From assembly GCA_049614485.1 (NCBI GenBank), contig JBMZDR010000007.1:41206-105205 (forward strand): 64,000 bases of DNA, given 5' to 3'. Origin of the DNA: GCA-2733415 sp049614485. Lineage in GTDB: Bacteria; Bacteroidota; Bacteroidia; Flavobacteriales; Flavobacteriaceae. Made by a program: the position numbers and the translations under genes. Below, piece by piece: positions 27,465 to 36,954 of the stretch (its first letter is position 1; every line of letters begins with the position of its first letter). The notes under the pieces are model-generated. The model saw nothing but the letters and a program-made list of their open reading frames with translations. It was not told where the DNA came from and searched no databases.

Positions 27465-28496
27465 TTATTCGTTAAACAGATTTAATTTTTTAATCCATTT
27501 TGTTTTCTTTTCCGACACTAACATATCAATACATAAAAACAATAATCCAAACCCTAAAAACCATTGAAACTGATGATCAAATTCTGTATATTGTTTTGTT
27601 TCAAATTCTTTTTTATCCATTGCTAAGAGCTCTTCCTTTACTTGATCTACCACCTGTTGTGTGTTTGATCCGTTTAAATAAAACCCATTAGCTTTTGCTG
27701 CAATTTCAGTTAAAACAGTTTCGTTCAATTTTGTGATTACTGTTTCTCCATTATTATCTTTTTTATAACTTTCTATAATTCCGTTTCTTTTTAATGGAAT
27801 TGGCCCCCCAGAAGTTTTCCCTACACCTATTGTGAAGATTCTAATTCCTTTTTCGGCAGCTAACGTAGCCGCTGATACGGCATTTTGACTATGGTCTTCA
27901 CCATCTGAAATAATGACTAGAATTCTATTTGTTTGTTCCGCGTCATTAAAGTATGTTGTTGCCATTTCAATAGCATCAGAAATTGCAGTTCCTTGAGAGG
28001 ACAACATATCTGTATTCATGTTTTGTAAGAACATTTTTGCTGAAGCATAATCTGTTGTAATTGGCAACTGTGGATACGCCTGACCTGCATAGGCAATAAT
28101 CCCTATTCTATCACTCGCTAAATTATTAATAATTTGAGTGACCAATTGTTTTGATTTATCAATCCTATTTGGAGCGATGTCTTCTGCTAACATACTTTTT
28201 GAAACATCTACAGCAAACACAATATCAACACCTTCTCGCTTTACAGTTTCTAGTTTGGTTCCAAACTTAGGATTAACTAAGCCTACAGAAAAACAAATAA
28301 TTGCCAACGACCATAACAACAGCTTAAATACTTTTTTAAACCTTGAATTGTCTGGCGTTAAACGCTGTAACAGGTGGCGCTCTGCAAACTGCTTTTGTCT
28401 TTTTTTCCTCCAAATTGAAAGCATCAGAAAAGCGATTACCATAATAGGCAAGGCTAACAGCATGTAGAAATATACTTTTTCTTCTAACTCAAACAT
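27465..28496 (-). CDS. batB: BatB: vWA domain membrane protein
   Basis: 343 aa. Two N-terminal hydrophobic segments (about 8-30 and 58-78) and one C-terminal segment (about 308-328) frame a von Willebrand factor A domain. Its MIDAS is complete: VDVSKSM (DxSxS, near residue 97), the central Thr in SSQGTAIS, and ISDGEDH. The domain should sit in the periplasm and bind metal and ligands. It lies directly after batA (no gap). Confidence 0.92.
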   Translation of the reverse strand: MFELEEKVYFYMLLALPIMVIAFLMLSIWRKKRQKQFAERHLLQRLTPDNSRFKKVFKLLLWSLAIICFSVGLVNPKFGTKLETVKREGVDIVFAVDVSKSMLAEDIAPNRIDKSKQLVTQIINNLASDRIGIIAYAGQAYPQLPITTDYASAKMFLQNMNTDMLSSQGTAISDAIEMATTYFNDAEQTNRILVIISDGEDHSQNAVSAATLAAEKGIRIFTIGVGKTSGGPIPLKRNGIIESYKKDNNGETVITKLNETVLTEIAAKANGFYLNGSNTQQVVDQVKEELLAMDKKEFETKQYTEFDHQFQWFLGFGLLFLCIDMLVSEKKTKWIKKLNLFNE

Positions 28497-29498
28497 TTAT
28501 ATAAAACTTCTAAATAAAGTGTGTCTCAACACTAGTTCTAAGAAAAACAACCCGATTCCCAAAAGCGCAAAAAATCTAAATTTTTCATCATAATTGTAAA
28601 ATTTGAATTCTTCAACTTCTGTTTTTTCTAACTTATTTATCTCTGAATAAATCTCTTTCAATTTTTTATTATCTGTTGCTCTAAAATACTTTCCTCCTGT
28701 TTTTTTAGCAATTTCTTTTAATAATTTTTCATCTATTTCAACTTTCACTTTATCAAAAATAAAATGTCCGTTTGGTCGTATTCCAATTGGAGATAAAGCC
28801 ATACCATTAGTACCTAAACCAATTGTGTATACTTTTATACCAAAATTTAATGCTAATTCGCTTGCAATTTTTGGATCTATTGTACCTGAATTATTAACCC
28901 CATCTGTTAACAAGATAATCACTTTACTTTTTGCCTTACTGTCTTTTAACCTGTTTACTGCTGTTGCTAACCCCATACCAATAGCTGTACCATCTGAAAT
29001 TCGATTATCATATTGCACTTCATTTAACGCCCCCAACACAATACTTTTGTCACTCGTTATTGGTGTTTTTGTATAACTTTCACCTGCATATAACACCAAG
29101 CCTATTCTGTCATTCGGACGGCCTTTAATAAAATTACCTGCTACTTTTTTTAACGCCTCTAACCTGTTAGGTTTTAAATCTTTTGCCAACATACTTCCTG
29201 AAATATCTATTGCCATGACAATATCTATTCCTTTATTGGTTTTTGTTTTAGAAGACACATCTACAGTTCGTGGTCTTGCCAATGCAACAATTATAGCAGT
29301 AATAGCTAGCAAACGTAATAGCGTTAACAGCGGTCTTAACTTTGGCAGTAAAGACGTATCATGAAACCCTTTTAAACTACTCATTTGTAAGGTTACCACT
29401 TGTTGTTTACGTTTAAAAACAGACCATACTATTAATAACGGTAACACTAATAGCAACCAAAAGAATTCTGGATTTACATATTCATAGTTCCAAAACAT
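28497..29498 (-). CDS. batA: BatA: vWA domain membrane protein
   Basis: 333 aa. The layout is the same as BatB: hydrophobic segments near residues 10-28 and 58-78, a vWA domain with MIDAS motif AIDISGSM, GTAIG and LTDGVNN, and a C-terminal membrane helix (about 308-328). Its ATG overlaps the stop codon of the upstream gene by one base, and batB begins at the next base after its stop. BatA and BatB probably arose by duplication. Confidence 0.92.
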   Translation of the reverse strand: MFWNYEYVNPEFFWLLLVLPLLIVWSVFKRKQQVVTLQMSSLKGFHDTSLLPKLRPLLTLLRLLAITAIIVALARPRTVDVSSKTKTNKGIDIVMAIDISGSMLAKDLKPNRLEALKKVAGNFIKGRPNDRIGLVLYAGESYTKTPITSDKSIVLGALNEVQYDNRISDGTAIGMGLATAVNRLKDSKAKSKVIILLTDGVNNSGTIDPKIASELALNFGIKVYTIGLGTNGMALSPIGIRPNGHFIFDKVKVEIDEKLLKEIAKKTGGKYFRATDNKKLKEIYSEINKLEKTEVEEFKFYNYDEKFRFFALLGIGLFFLELVLRHTLFRSFI

Positions 29499-31156
29499 TA
29501 CTCTTCAGTTTTTTTAAGTTCAATAGAGTCTAATATCTGACTCGCTATTTTCCCAGCATACATGTCATCTTCTTGGTAAAATATCATAATTTGTTGCAAT
29601 GCGTTTCCTTGTTGAAAGCTCAATATTTCATATTTAGCAGATTGCATCGTGTTAGTAATTGGGTTTTTAATGTTTAATGTTCCAAATGCTTTCATACCGG
29701 TAAACTCTTTACCGTTGTCGTACTCTTCCTGTTTTACTACCAAATCAGTAGCTCCTTGTTGTTCTAAAAGTTGTAAAGACATTTCATTAATGTGCTCTAA
29801 ATCTATTTTTTGCTTTTCATTTTCATCAGCATCAGCACTATTAGTCTGTGTTAATCCTCCCTGAGCGCTTTCTGGAATAATTGTAGTATTTAATACTATT
29901 CCGAAATTACTGGTTAAACTTCCATAGGCAAAACTTTGAGTATTTGCTGCTTCCAATTGTTTGTTTGACACTCGTTTTAACACCTGTGGTGTTGTGATAA
30001 CAATTGGAGGATTACCATACGCACTTCTAACCCACTTGCCCTCTAATAAGCTTTTAGTTGGATGACCAAACACTTCGTCTTTTACAGTTGAGAATCCGTA
30101 TTTAATACCAAAACCAATAACGATTAAAACGATAAGAGCAACTCCGGTAATTGATGCATAAATAATTTTCTTTTGTTTGTTTTTACGTTCTAGTTCTTTT
30201 TGATATTGCTCATTTAACAACAACTCTTCTTCGGTTGGTTCAGGAATTGCCTCTTTAGTTTCATGCAGTACTTTTTCTATAGTACGTCTATCAACTTTTG
30301 CAGTACCATCATCTGGTTGTGATTTTGCAAACTTCACCAAATCTGACGTACGTAAAACTTTTGTTAGTTCAACAATAATGTTTTTTGATATTGGCAACTT
30401 ACCTGAGTCACGCAGCAACTCTAATCTCTCTATTAATTCATCTGAAGTACTTTCTAAAGCATTATCATAAACCTTCTCGTCTAAGTAGCGTTTTAATACA
30501 TCAGTCAGTTCTGAATAGTATTTTTTATATTCATGATTTTCCAACAATTGATTACTATCTAGAGCAGTCAAATGCTGTATAGCGTCTTCAAATGGCGGTA
30601 ATTTTTGTTCAGTTTTACGCTTAGATTTAGACTTTCTAAAAAAGATCATATACAGGACTCCTGCTAACACCAATACCCCTATAAGCACGTATATAATCCA
30701 TGTTGGAAAACCCTCTGCTGGTTTAGTAACTGCTATTATAGGTTTAATATCATATAGTTTTTGTTTTGTAGTATCTACCACAACATCTCTAACCTCTATC
30801 TGTAAAGAGTCTGAACTATATGATTTTCCGTTTATATTTATTTTTTGTTGCGGAATAACATAATGACCTGAATCAAATTGTGTTAATCCATACTCTTTGT
30901 TTAAAATATAGGTTTTAGCATTTCTTAATGTATCTATTTTATAAGACGCTATCACCTCCAAGAGCCCCATAGATTTTGTTTCCGGAAACACAACTAAATC
31001 AGCAGGAGCTACTTCAACCGATAACGTTAACTTTAACTCTTCTCCTATTTTAATTGAGGTAGTATCTGTTGCAATTTGAACCTCTTGAGCAAAAGAACTT
31101 ATTATAAAAAAGAATGCACAACATATTAATAGCGTTGCTTTACTTTCTTTTATCAT
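29498..31156 (-). CDS. Bat operon membrane protein of unknown function (gene between DUF58 and batA)
   Basis: 552 aa from the ATG at 31156, which places a normal signal peptide (MIKESKATLLICCAFFFII, ending SFAQ) at the N-terminus; an ATG at 31192 would add 12 residues. A BatD-like beta domain (to about residue 150) is followed by a membrane helix (about 155-178), a helical cytoplasmic region, a second membrane helix (about 335-355) and a beta-rich C-terminal domain of about 190 residues. A gene at this position is usual in moxR/bat operons, but I cannot name a function. Its stop overlaps the batA ATG. Confidence 0.78.
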   Translation of the reverse strand: MIKESKATLLICCAFFFIISSFAQEVQIATDTTSIKIGEELKLTLSVEVAPADLVVFPETKSMGLLEVIASYKIDTLRNAKTYILNKEYGLTQFDSGHYVIPQQKININGKSYSSDSLQIEVRDVVVDTTKQKLYDIKPIIAVTKPAEGFPTWIIYVLIGVLVLAGVLYMIFFRKSKSKRKTEQKLPPFEDAIQHLTALDSNQLLENHEYKKYYSELTDVLKRYLDEKVYDNALESTSDELIERLELLRDSGKLPISKNIIVELTKVLRTSDLVKFAKSQPDDGTAKVDRRTIEKVLHETKEAIPEPTEEELLLNEQYQKELERKNKQKKIIYASITGVALIVLIVIGFGIKYGFSTVKDEVFGHPTKSLLEGKWVRSAYGNPPIVITTPQVLKRVSNKQLEAANTQSFAYGSLTSNFGIVLNTTIIPESAQGGLTQTNSADADENEKQKIDLEHINEMSLQLLEQQGATDLVVKQEEYDNGKEFTGMKAFGTLNIKNPITNTMQSAKYEILSFQQGNALQQIMIFYQEDDMYAGKIASQILDSIELKKTEE

Positions 31157-31195
31157 TTGATTTATATGAGTTATTACAACCTTATAATTCATCTC

Positions 31196-32065
31196 TTAAC
31201 CTCTATTTTTAAAATACCCTAATAACTTTTTTACATAACTTTCATCAACTCTTGTAGCTAATGCGCCAGAACCACTCTTCTTGAAAGATTCTTCAAAGTA
31301 AACCGCTTTGTCATTATGATATTTTGCATAATTTTCACGCACTTTTTTTGATGCTGTATTAATGGTTTGTATCTGATTGGTTTCTTCATCTTTCATTTGT
31401 ACTAACCCAAGATTAGGTATAGTTTCTTCATGTTGATCATAAACTCTAATTCCTGTAACATCATGTTTTTTACCAACAATTTTTAAGGTTTGTTGGTAAT
31501 CATCATCAGTCATAAAATCAGACAATACAAAAACGATGGCCTTCTTTTTCATCACTCTTGACAAAAACTTAAACGCGCCAGCAATATCTGTTTTCTTACT
31601 TTGAGGCTTAAACTCTAACAACTCACGAATAATTCTCAAAACATGAGATCGCCCTTTTTTTGGAGGAATAAATAACTCAATAGCATCAGAAAACAATATC
31701 AAACCAATCTTGTCATTATTCTGCATAGCAGAAAATGCTAGAGTAGCTGATATTTCAGTAGCCATTTCATCTTTAAATTGGTTATGAGTTCCGAAAAATT
31801 TTGACCCAGAAACATCAACCATTAACATCATAGTCAATTCGCGTTCTTCTTCAAAAACTTTTATATAAGGCTCGTTACTACGCGCTGTAACATTCCAGTC
31901 AATCGCACGTACATCATCTCCGTATTGGTATTGACGCACCTCAGAAAACGTCATACCTCGCCCTTTAAAGGTCGAATGATATTCTCCTCCGAAGACATGA
32001 TCAGACAACCGACGTGTCTTAATCTCTATTTTTCGAACTTTTTTAAGTAACTCTTTAGTATCCAT
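31196..32065 (-). CDS. DUF58 domain protein
   Basis: 289 aa, soluble. It carries the DUF58 signature VRQYQYGDDVRAIDWNVTAR, followed by a vWA-like fold starting TMMLMVDVSGSKFFG. DUF58 proteins are regular partners of MoxR ATPases. It is 62 bp after moxR and precedes the unknown membrane gene. Inferred role: adaptor between the MoxR chaperone and the membrane vWA proteins. Confidence 0.92.
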   Translation of the reverse strand: MDTKELLKKVRKIEIKTRRLSDHVFGGEYHSTFKGRGMTFSEVRQYQYGDDVRAIDWNVTARSNEPYIKVFEEERELTMMLMVDVSGSKFFGTHNQFKDEMATEISATLAFSAMQNNDKIGLILFSDAIELFIPPKKGRSHVLRIIRELLEFKPQSKKTDIAGAFKFLSRVMKKKAIVFVLSDFMTDDDYQQTLKIVGKKHDVTGIRVYDQHEETIPNLGLVQMKDEETNQIQTINTASKKVRENYAKYHNDKAVYFEESFKKSGSGALATRVDESYVKKLLGYFKNRG

Positions 32066-32127
32066 GTTTCATTTGCCTTTTGCGTACTCGTTTTTTTTAA
32101 CAATAGTGTTACAACAAACAATAACTT

Positions 32128-33132
32128 TTATGGCACTTCAATATGGTTGACAATTTTATTTACTAATTGTTCTGAAGTGATGTTTTCTGCCTCAGCTTCA
32201 TAAGTAATACCTATTCTATGGCGTAACACATCGGTAACTACCGCTCTAACATCTTCTGGAATTACATAACCTCTTCGTTTAATAAAAGCGTAACATTTTG
32301 CTGCGGTTGCTAAATTGATACTTCCACGAGGCGATGCTCCAAAATTAATTAATGGCTTTAGCTCTTCTAACCCATACTTTTCTGGATAACGTGTGGCGAA
32401 AATAATATCAAGAATATACTTTTCAATTTTTTCATCCATATACACTTCTCGTACGGCTTCTTGTGCTCTTATAATTTGCTCAACAGACACAACTTCATTA
32501 ACCTGTTCAAAACTTCCTTTTAAGTTTGCTCTAACAATTAATTGTTCATCAGCTAGTGTTGGATAGTCAATTACTGTTTTCAACATAAAACGATCTACTT
32601 GAGCTTCAGGCAACGGATAAGTTCCTTCTTGTTCAACTGGGTTTTGAGTTGCCATTACTAAAAATGGCTTGTCTAATGTAAATGTTGTATCACCAATAGT
32701 CACTTGCTTTTCTTGCATAGCTTCTAATAATGCAGACTGCACTTTAGCCGGTGCTCTATTGATCTCATCTGCCAAAACAAAATTTGCAAAAACAGGCCCT
32801 TTTTTTATAGTGAAATCGTTTTCTTTAATATTATAAATCATTGTTCCAACAACGTCTGCTGGCAACAAATCTGGTGTAAACTGAATCCTGCTAAAACTTC
32901 CCTTTACAGCTTTTGACAATGTATTAATTGCTAATGTTTTTGCTAAACCAGGAACTCCTTCTAATAAAATATGTCCTTGACCTAATAAACCTATCAACAA
33001 ACGTTCAACCATATACTTCTGACCTACGATGACCTTGTTCATTTCCATGAAAAGCAAATCTACAAATGCGCTTTCCTTTTCTATCTTTTCATTTATGGCT
33101 TTAATGTCTATTGTTGCTGATTGTCCTTCCAT
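32128..33132 (-). CDS. moxR: MoxR family AAA+ ATPase
   Basis: 334 aa. AAA+ chaperone-like ATPase with Walker A GVPGLAKT (about residues 59-66), Walker B FVLADEINRA, sensor 1 VMATQNPVEQEGTYPLPEAQ and the arginine-finger region DRFMLK. The C-terminal lid (about 240-330) holds the GASPRGSINLA sensor 2. It is the first gene of an eight-gene operon to batE; MoxR proteins are believed to insert metal or assemble vWA-containing complexes. Confidence 0.94.
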   Translation of the reverse strand: MEGQSATIDIKAINEKIEKESAFVDLLFMEMNKVIVGQKYMVERLLIGLLGQGHILLEGVPGLAKTLAINTLSKAVKGSFSRIQFTPDLLPADVVGTMIYNIKENDFTIKKGPVFANFVLADEINRAPAKVQSALLEAMQEKQVTIGDTTFTLDKPFLVMATQNPVEQEGTYPLPEAQVDRFMLKTVIDYPTLADEQLIVRANLKGSFEQVNEVVSVEQIIRAQEAVREVYMDEKIEKYILDIIFATRYPEKYGLEELKPLINFGASPRGSINLATAAKCYAFIKRRGYVIPEDVRAVVTDVLRHRIGITYEAEAENITSEQLVNKIVNHIEVP

Positions 33133-33153
33133 TTATTTTAAAAATTTTAACCG

Positions 33154-33184
33154 TGAAAATACTATTCCTAATTGGATAATGCAA
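33154..33184 (-). promoter_or_regulatory. Candidate moxR operon promoter
   Basis: On the minus strand TTG (33184-33182), a 20-bp spacer and TATTTTCA (33161-33154), which departs from TAnnTTTG at two positions. The moxR ATG is 21 bases after the -7 element. Confidence 0.4.
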
Positions 33185-33276
33185 ATTGAATATTTTATCT
33201 CAATTTTCTTGTTAAAAATTGGTTAAAAACGAATAACTTTAAAGAAATTATAACATTTTTTTAAAAGTTTTAAAGA

Positions 33277-34416
33277 ATGCTTAACAAACGTTTACTCATA
33301 AAAAGACTACTCACCTATAATGACGAGAATAGTTTCTATGATAAAAAGCGGCAATTAAACCTTCATTCAAAAGAAGGAAAAGGAAAATTTTTAAAACATA
33401 TTTGCGCTTTAACAAATGCTAACCCTAACAACAACTCTTATATTGTTGTTGGCGTTGAAGATGAAGACAACAAACTTTCTGGTGTAGATTTTTTTGACGA
33501 TAGCAAAATACAGAATCTTGTTAATGCATACCTACACAACCCCCCTCTTATACTATACGAAAACATTCCGTTTCCAAAACTTCAAAAAAATAAAGTTATC
33601 GGACTGGTGACCATCTTGCATAAAGAGCGCTCAGAAATCACTTCCTTCAGAAAAAAAATACACAAATACCACTCAGGATTCACCTACAAAAGAATTGGAA
33701 GCAACTCAACCTTGATGATTGTAAACTTTAATCTGAAGGATACCAATTCAACTATTGTTGAAACTATTGAAAAAAGTGCAAAAAACAATATTGAACACAC
33801 TTTAGATGGTGTATTCGATTTCATGAACAGACACCAAAACAACAACCCAAATTACAAAGTATTTAAAGAGCAATTTGTACTATGTTGGTCTGGAGTAAAA
33901 AAAACGATTAACAATGAAACCTACTACTCAAGAGTAGACATTGAAATGGTTACTGAGCAAGTAAAACTGTTTTATTCATCATTAGACGAAGTTGACATTC
34001 ACTATAATGACAATTCATTTATAATTACAGAATACATTTCTTTAGGAATTAACAACAACTTAAATCGATATCCGCTAGAAAAAAAAGTATTGCATTTTGC
34101 AGACAATGGTAACTATAAAATTATTTCAGAATTTATATTTAACCCTCCTCAGTACGACAAGAAAATACTTTTTCATTTATACAATTCAAACAATGCCTTG
34201 GTTGAAAAAATTATTAAAAAACAGCGCTTAAACAAATTTGAAAAAACCGATATTTTAAACTTGCCTTCAACCTACTTAATTTTAAGCTTAAACAACTTTA
34301 CTGACGCTAAAGAAAAACTAGAACGTATTAAACCGTTTTTAAAAAATCATTCTGAAGATCTTTACCAAGAATATAAAGATGTATTAAGAGTTATAAGAAA
34401 AGTGCAATACCATTAA
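33277..34416 (+). CDS. AlbA_2 domain protein (Schlafen-related putative nucleic-acid-binding protein)
   Basis: 379 aa. The N-terminal 135 residues match the AlbA_2 domain: KRQLNLHSKEGKGKFLKHICALTNA, then YIVVGVEDEDNKLSGVDFF, and YKRIGSNSTLM at its end. Usually this domain is followed by an HATPase_c_4 domain; here the remaining 245 residues do not show clear ATPase motifs. It is divergent from moxR across 144 bp and monocistronic, ending in a long perfect hairpin. The function is not known. Confidence 0.72.
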   Translation: MLNKRLLIKRLLTYNDENSFYDKKRQLNLHSKEGKGKFLKHICALTNANPNNNSYIVVGVEDEDNKLSGVDFFDDSKIQNLVNAYLHNPPLILYENIPFPKLQKNKVIGLVTILHKERSEITSFRKKIHKYHSGFTYKRIGSNSTLMIVNFNLKDTNSTIVETIEKSAKNNIEHTLDGVFDFMNRHQNNNPNYKVFKEQFVLCWSGVKKTINNETYYSRVDIEMVTEQVKLFYSSLDEVDIHYNDNSFIITEYISLGINNNLNRYPLEKKVLHFADNGNYKIISEFIFNPPQYDKKILFHLYNSNNALVEKIIKKQRLNKFEKTDILNLPSTYLILSLNNFTDAKEKLERIKPFLKNHSEDLYQEYKDVLRVIRKVQYH

Positions 34417-34456
34417 AAACAAAAAGCGCGGTATATATACCGCGCTTTTTGTTTTT
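34415..34456. terminator. Bidirectional terminator after the AlbA_2 gene
   Basis: A perfect 42-bp palindrome centred at 34435/34436 with core AGCGCGGTATATATACCGCGCT (split here as AGCGCGGTATA and TATACCGCGCT), flanked by A-rich and T-rich arms. It separates two convergent genes, and overlaps the last two bases of the AlbA_2 stop codon. Confidence 0.92.
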
Positions 34457-34473
34457 ATATAATAAATTGGTTA

Positions 34474-35301
34474 CTAATCTAAGTAATAAATATACCCAAA
34501 ATTCAACCATACATTCCAGTCATTAAATTTATCAGAAGGCGCATTATGATCTAAACCGTCAGCAAAATCTGTAAAGTAATATTGCCATCTTAAATCTAGC
34601 ATTAAGTCTGATAACGGTGTTAATTTGTAACGCGTACCCACACTCCATACTAAAGACCATGAAGAAAACCCTTCATTAGTAGTTGATTCCGGCAAAAACA
34701 TTGCATTATTTGCATGTCCTCCAGTATTTGGATTAGTATTGGTAAGTTGTGCGTATTCTGCTGGTGTAAATATTTGTTCTAAATCTGCACTAGTAACTGC
34801 TTCTGGCGAGAAGCTATTGTAATGTGCACCTAAACTAAAAAACGGTGCAAAAGCATAACCTCCAGCAGCAAAGTCACGAATACTATATGGGAAAAATTCT
34901 AATTGTGATCCTAAGTCAAATACATTAGCCCTACCTCCCATTGCTCTAAAACCTTGAGCATAAATACTGGTTTTTTCAGGTTTAACCCATTCACCAAAAT
35001 GCTCTAACGCCGTAGTATTATACGATATTTCATTACGTAATTTAAAGTGATCATTAAAATACGTATCTTTTGTATAGCAATTACAATCTGCCCTATAAGC
35101 AAAATTTATATAGTGTATTATCCCTATTCCGAACCCGGTGTTTCCGGCATTTGTTTCAAAATCTTTTCTAATTCCGTAATCCGATTGAAAAGCTACAGGC
35201 CCTGTAATAGCTCCAATTTCATGTGAAAACCCTAATTGTGCCTCAACAGTTTCTACTGAAAAAGCTATTAACATTAGCAACAAAAGATATTTTTTAATCA
35301 T
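34474..35301 (-). CDS. Conserved flavobacterial envelope protein, beta-barrel-like
   Basis: 275 aa from the ATG at 35301; a GTG two codons upstream is an alternative. A signal peptide ends near TVEAQ. The mature protein begins LGFSHEIGAITGPVAFQSDYG and alternates aromatic/glycine-rich strands, ending DWNVWLNFGYIYYLD, typical of outer membrane barrels. Two Cys lie in ADCNCYT. I associate it with the THC0290_0291 family seen in Flavobacteria, from memory only. Function unknown. Monocistronic; promoter box at 35328-35335. Confidence 0.65.
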   Translation of the reverse strand: MIKKYLLLLMLIAFSVETVEAQLGFSHEIGAITGPVAFQSDYGIRKDFETNAGNTGFGIGIIHYINFAYRADCNCYTKDTYFNDHFKLRNEISYNTTALEHFGEWVKPEKTSIYAQGFRAMGGRANVFDLGSQLEFFPYSIRDFAAGGYAFAPFFSLGAHYNSFSPEAVTSADLEQIFTPAEYAQLTNTNPNTGGHANNAMFLPESTTNEGFSSWSLVWSVGTRYKLTPLSDLMLDLRWQYYFTDFADGLDHNAPSDKFNDWNVWLNFGYIYYLD

Positions 35302-35327
35302 CTTCACTATCTTATAATATTAGAAAA

Positions 35328-35335
35328 CAAATATA
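35328..35335 (-). promoter_or_regulatory. -7 element of the envelope protein gene
   Basis: Minus strand TATATTTG, 26 bases before the ATG at 35301. A TTG on the same strand at 35353-35351 gives a spacer of 15 bp, slightly short. Confidence 0.55.
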
Positions 35336-35428
35336 TAAAAACTGCATTAACAAAAAAATTAAATACAATGATGTTTAAAAAAAGTAGCAAATAACCCCTA
35401 ATTATATCTGTGATATTATGAATATCTG

Positions 35429-35436
35429 TATATTTG
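35429..35436 (+). promoter_or_regulatory. -7 element of the gdhA promoter
   Basis: TATATTTG, 43 bases before the gdhA ATG. No consensus TTG at the -33 position (a CTG lies 18 bp upstream). Confidence 0.5.
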
Positions 35437-35479
35437 TTCTGCTTTAAGTTTTTCACATTAAGAAATTAATTATAAGATA

Positions 35480-36823
35480 ATGAAAGATAGTATTAAGAAC
35501 TTTATCAACGTTGTTGAGAAAAGGAACCCTAACGAGCCAGAATTTTTACAAGCAGTAACTGAAGTTGCTGAAACTGTAATCCCATTTATTGAGGAGAATC
35601 CACAATACAACCAAGCTAAGTTATTGGAACGAATGACTGAACCTGAAAGAGTTCTTTTATTCCGTGTTCCATGGACAGATGACAATAACGAAGTACAAAT
35701 AAACAAAGGATATAGAATAGAAATGAATTCTGCAATTGGCCCTTATAAAGGAGGATTGCGTTTTCACCCATCTGTAAACTTAAGTATTTTAAAATTTTTA
35801 GCTTTTGAACAAGTTTTCAAAAATAGCTTAACTACACTTCCTATGGGTGGTGGAAAAGGAGGATCTGATTTTGATCCTAAAGGGAAATCTGATGCAGAAG
35901 TAATGCGCTTTTGTCAAAGTTTTATGACAGAACTATCAAGACATATCGGACCTAATACTGATGTTCCAGCAGGAGATATTGGTGTTGGTGGTAGAGAAAT
36001 TGGATACATGTTTGGACAGTACAAAAGATTACGTAATGAATTTACTGGTGTTTTAACAGGTAAAGGAAGATCTTTTGGAGGATCACTAATTCGTCCAGAA
36101 GCTACAGGTTACGGTAATGTATATTTTGCACAAAGTATGTTAGCAACAAAAGGAGATTCTTTTAAAGGTAAAACTGTTGCCATTTCTGGATCTGGAAATG
36201 TTGCTCAATACGCAACCGAAAAAGCAACTGAATTAGGTGCTAAAGTTGTAACATTATCTGACTCATCAGGATACATTTATGATGCTGACGGAATTGACGC
36301 TGACAAATTAGCCTTTATTATGGAGCTAAAAAACGTTAAACGCGGAAGAATTAGCAGTTATGTTGAACAGTATCCATCAGCAGAATTTTTCAAAGGAGAA
36401 CGCCCTTGGTCTGTTAAATGTGACGTAGCTTTACCATGTGCTACTCAAAATGAGTTAAACGAAGATGAGGCTAAAACTTTAGTAGCTAACGGATGTATTT
36501 GTGTTTCTGAGGGAGCTAACATGCCTACAACCCCTGAAGCAATTGAAGTATTACAAAAAGCTAAAGTAATTTTTGCTCCAGGAAAAGCAAGTAACGCAGG
36601 TGGCGTAGCGACTTCTGGGTTAGAGATGTCTCAAAACTCTTTACGTTTCAACTGGACTAGAGAGGAAGTAGATACAAAACTGAAAGCTATTATGAAAGAC
36701 ATTCACGAATCTTGTGTGAAATATGGTACACAAAAAGACGGGTATGTTGATTATGTAAAAGGTGCAAATGTAGCTGGATTTGTTAAAGTTGCAGAAGCAA
36801 TGTTAGCGCAAGGTGTCGTTTAA
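35480..36823 (+). CDS. gdhA: NADP-specific glutamate dehydrogenase
   Basis: 447 aa, the length of the hexameric small GDH. It makes glutamate from 2-oxoglutarate and ammonia. The substrate loop PMGGGKGGSDFDPKGKSD holds the catalytic lysine, and PAGDIGVGGREIGYM carries the catalytic Asp. The nucleotide-binding domain contains VAISGSGNVAQYATEK (GxGxxA-type). The family assignment to the NADP-type is from overall sequence style (KGGLRFHPSVN, SFGGSLIRPEATGYG). Monocistronic, with terminator. Confidence 0.96.
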   Translation: MKDSIKNFINVVEKRNPNEPEFLQAVTEVAETVIPFIEENPQYNQAKLLERMTEPERVLLFRVPWTDDNNEVQINKGYRIEMNSAIGPYKGGLRFHPSVNLSILKFLAFEQVFKNSLTTLPMGGGKGGSDFDPKGKSDAEVMRFCQSFMTELSRHIGPNTDVPAGDIGVGGREIGYMFGQYKRLRNEFTGVLTGKGRSFGGSLIRPEATGYGNVYFAQSMLATKGDSFKGKTVAISGSGNVAQYATEKATELGAKVVTLSDSSGYIYDADGIDADKLAFIMELKNVKRGRISSYVEQYPSAEFFKGERPWSVKCDVALPCATQNELNEDEAKTLVANGCICVSEGANMPTTPEAIEVLQKAKVIFAPGKASNAGGVATSGLEMSQNSLRFNWTREEVDTKLKAIMKDIHESCVKYGTQKDGYVDYVKGANVAGFVKVAEAMLAQGVV

Positions 36824-36841
36824 CATCTGTTATAAATAATT

Positions 36842-36871
36842 AAAAAAAGCCCTCAATTGAGGGCTTTTTTT
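36842..36871 (+). terminator. Terminator after gdhA
   Basis: A perfect 30-bp inverted repeat with core AGCCCTCAA/TTGAGGGCT, flanked by seven A and seven T, 18 bp after the stop codon. Confidence 0.92.
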
Positions 36872-36914
36872 ATGAACAAGCATAAGAATTATGATGACTT
36901 CGCATTAAAATGAA

Positions 36915-36922
36915 TATATTTG
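36915..36922 (+). promoter_or_regulatory. -7 element of the porZ promoter
   Basis: TATATTTG, 32 bases before the porZ ATG; no TTG at the -33 position. It would drive porZ-recO-TonB receptor. Confidence 0.5.
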
Positions 36923-36954
36923 AAGTATCATATTTTTCACGTAAAGACTAACTA

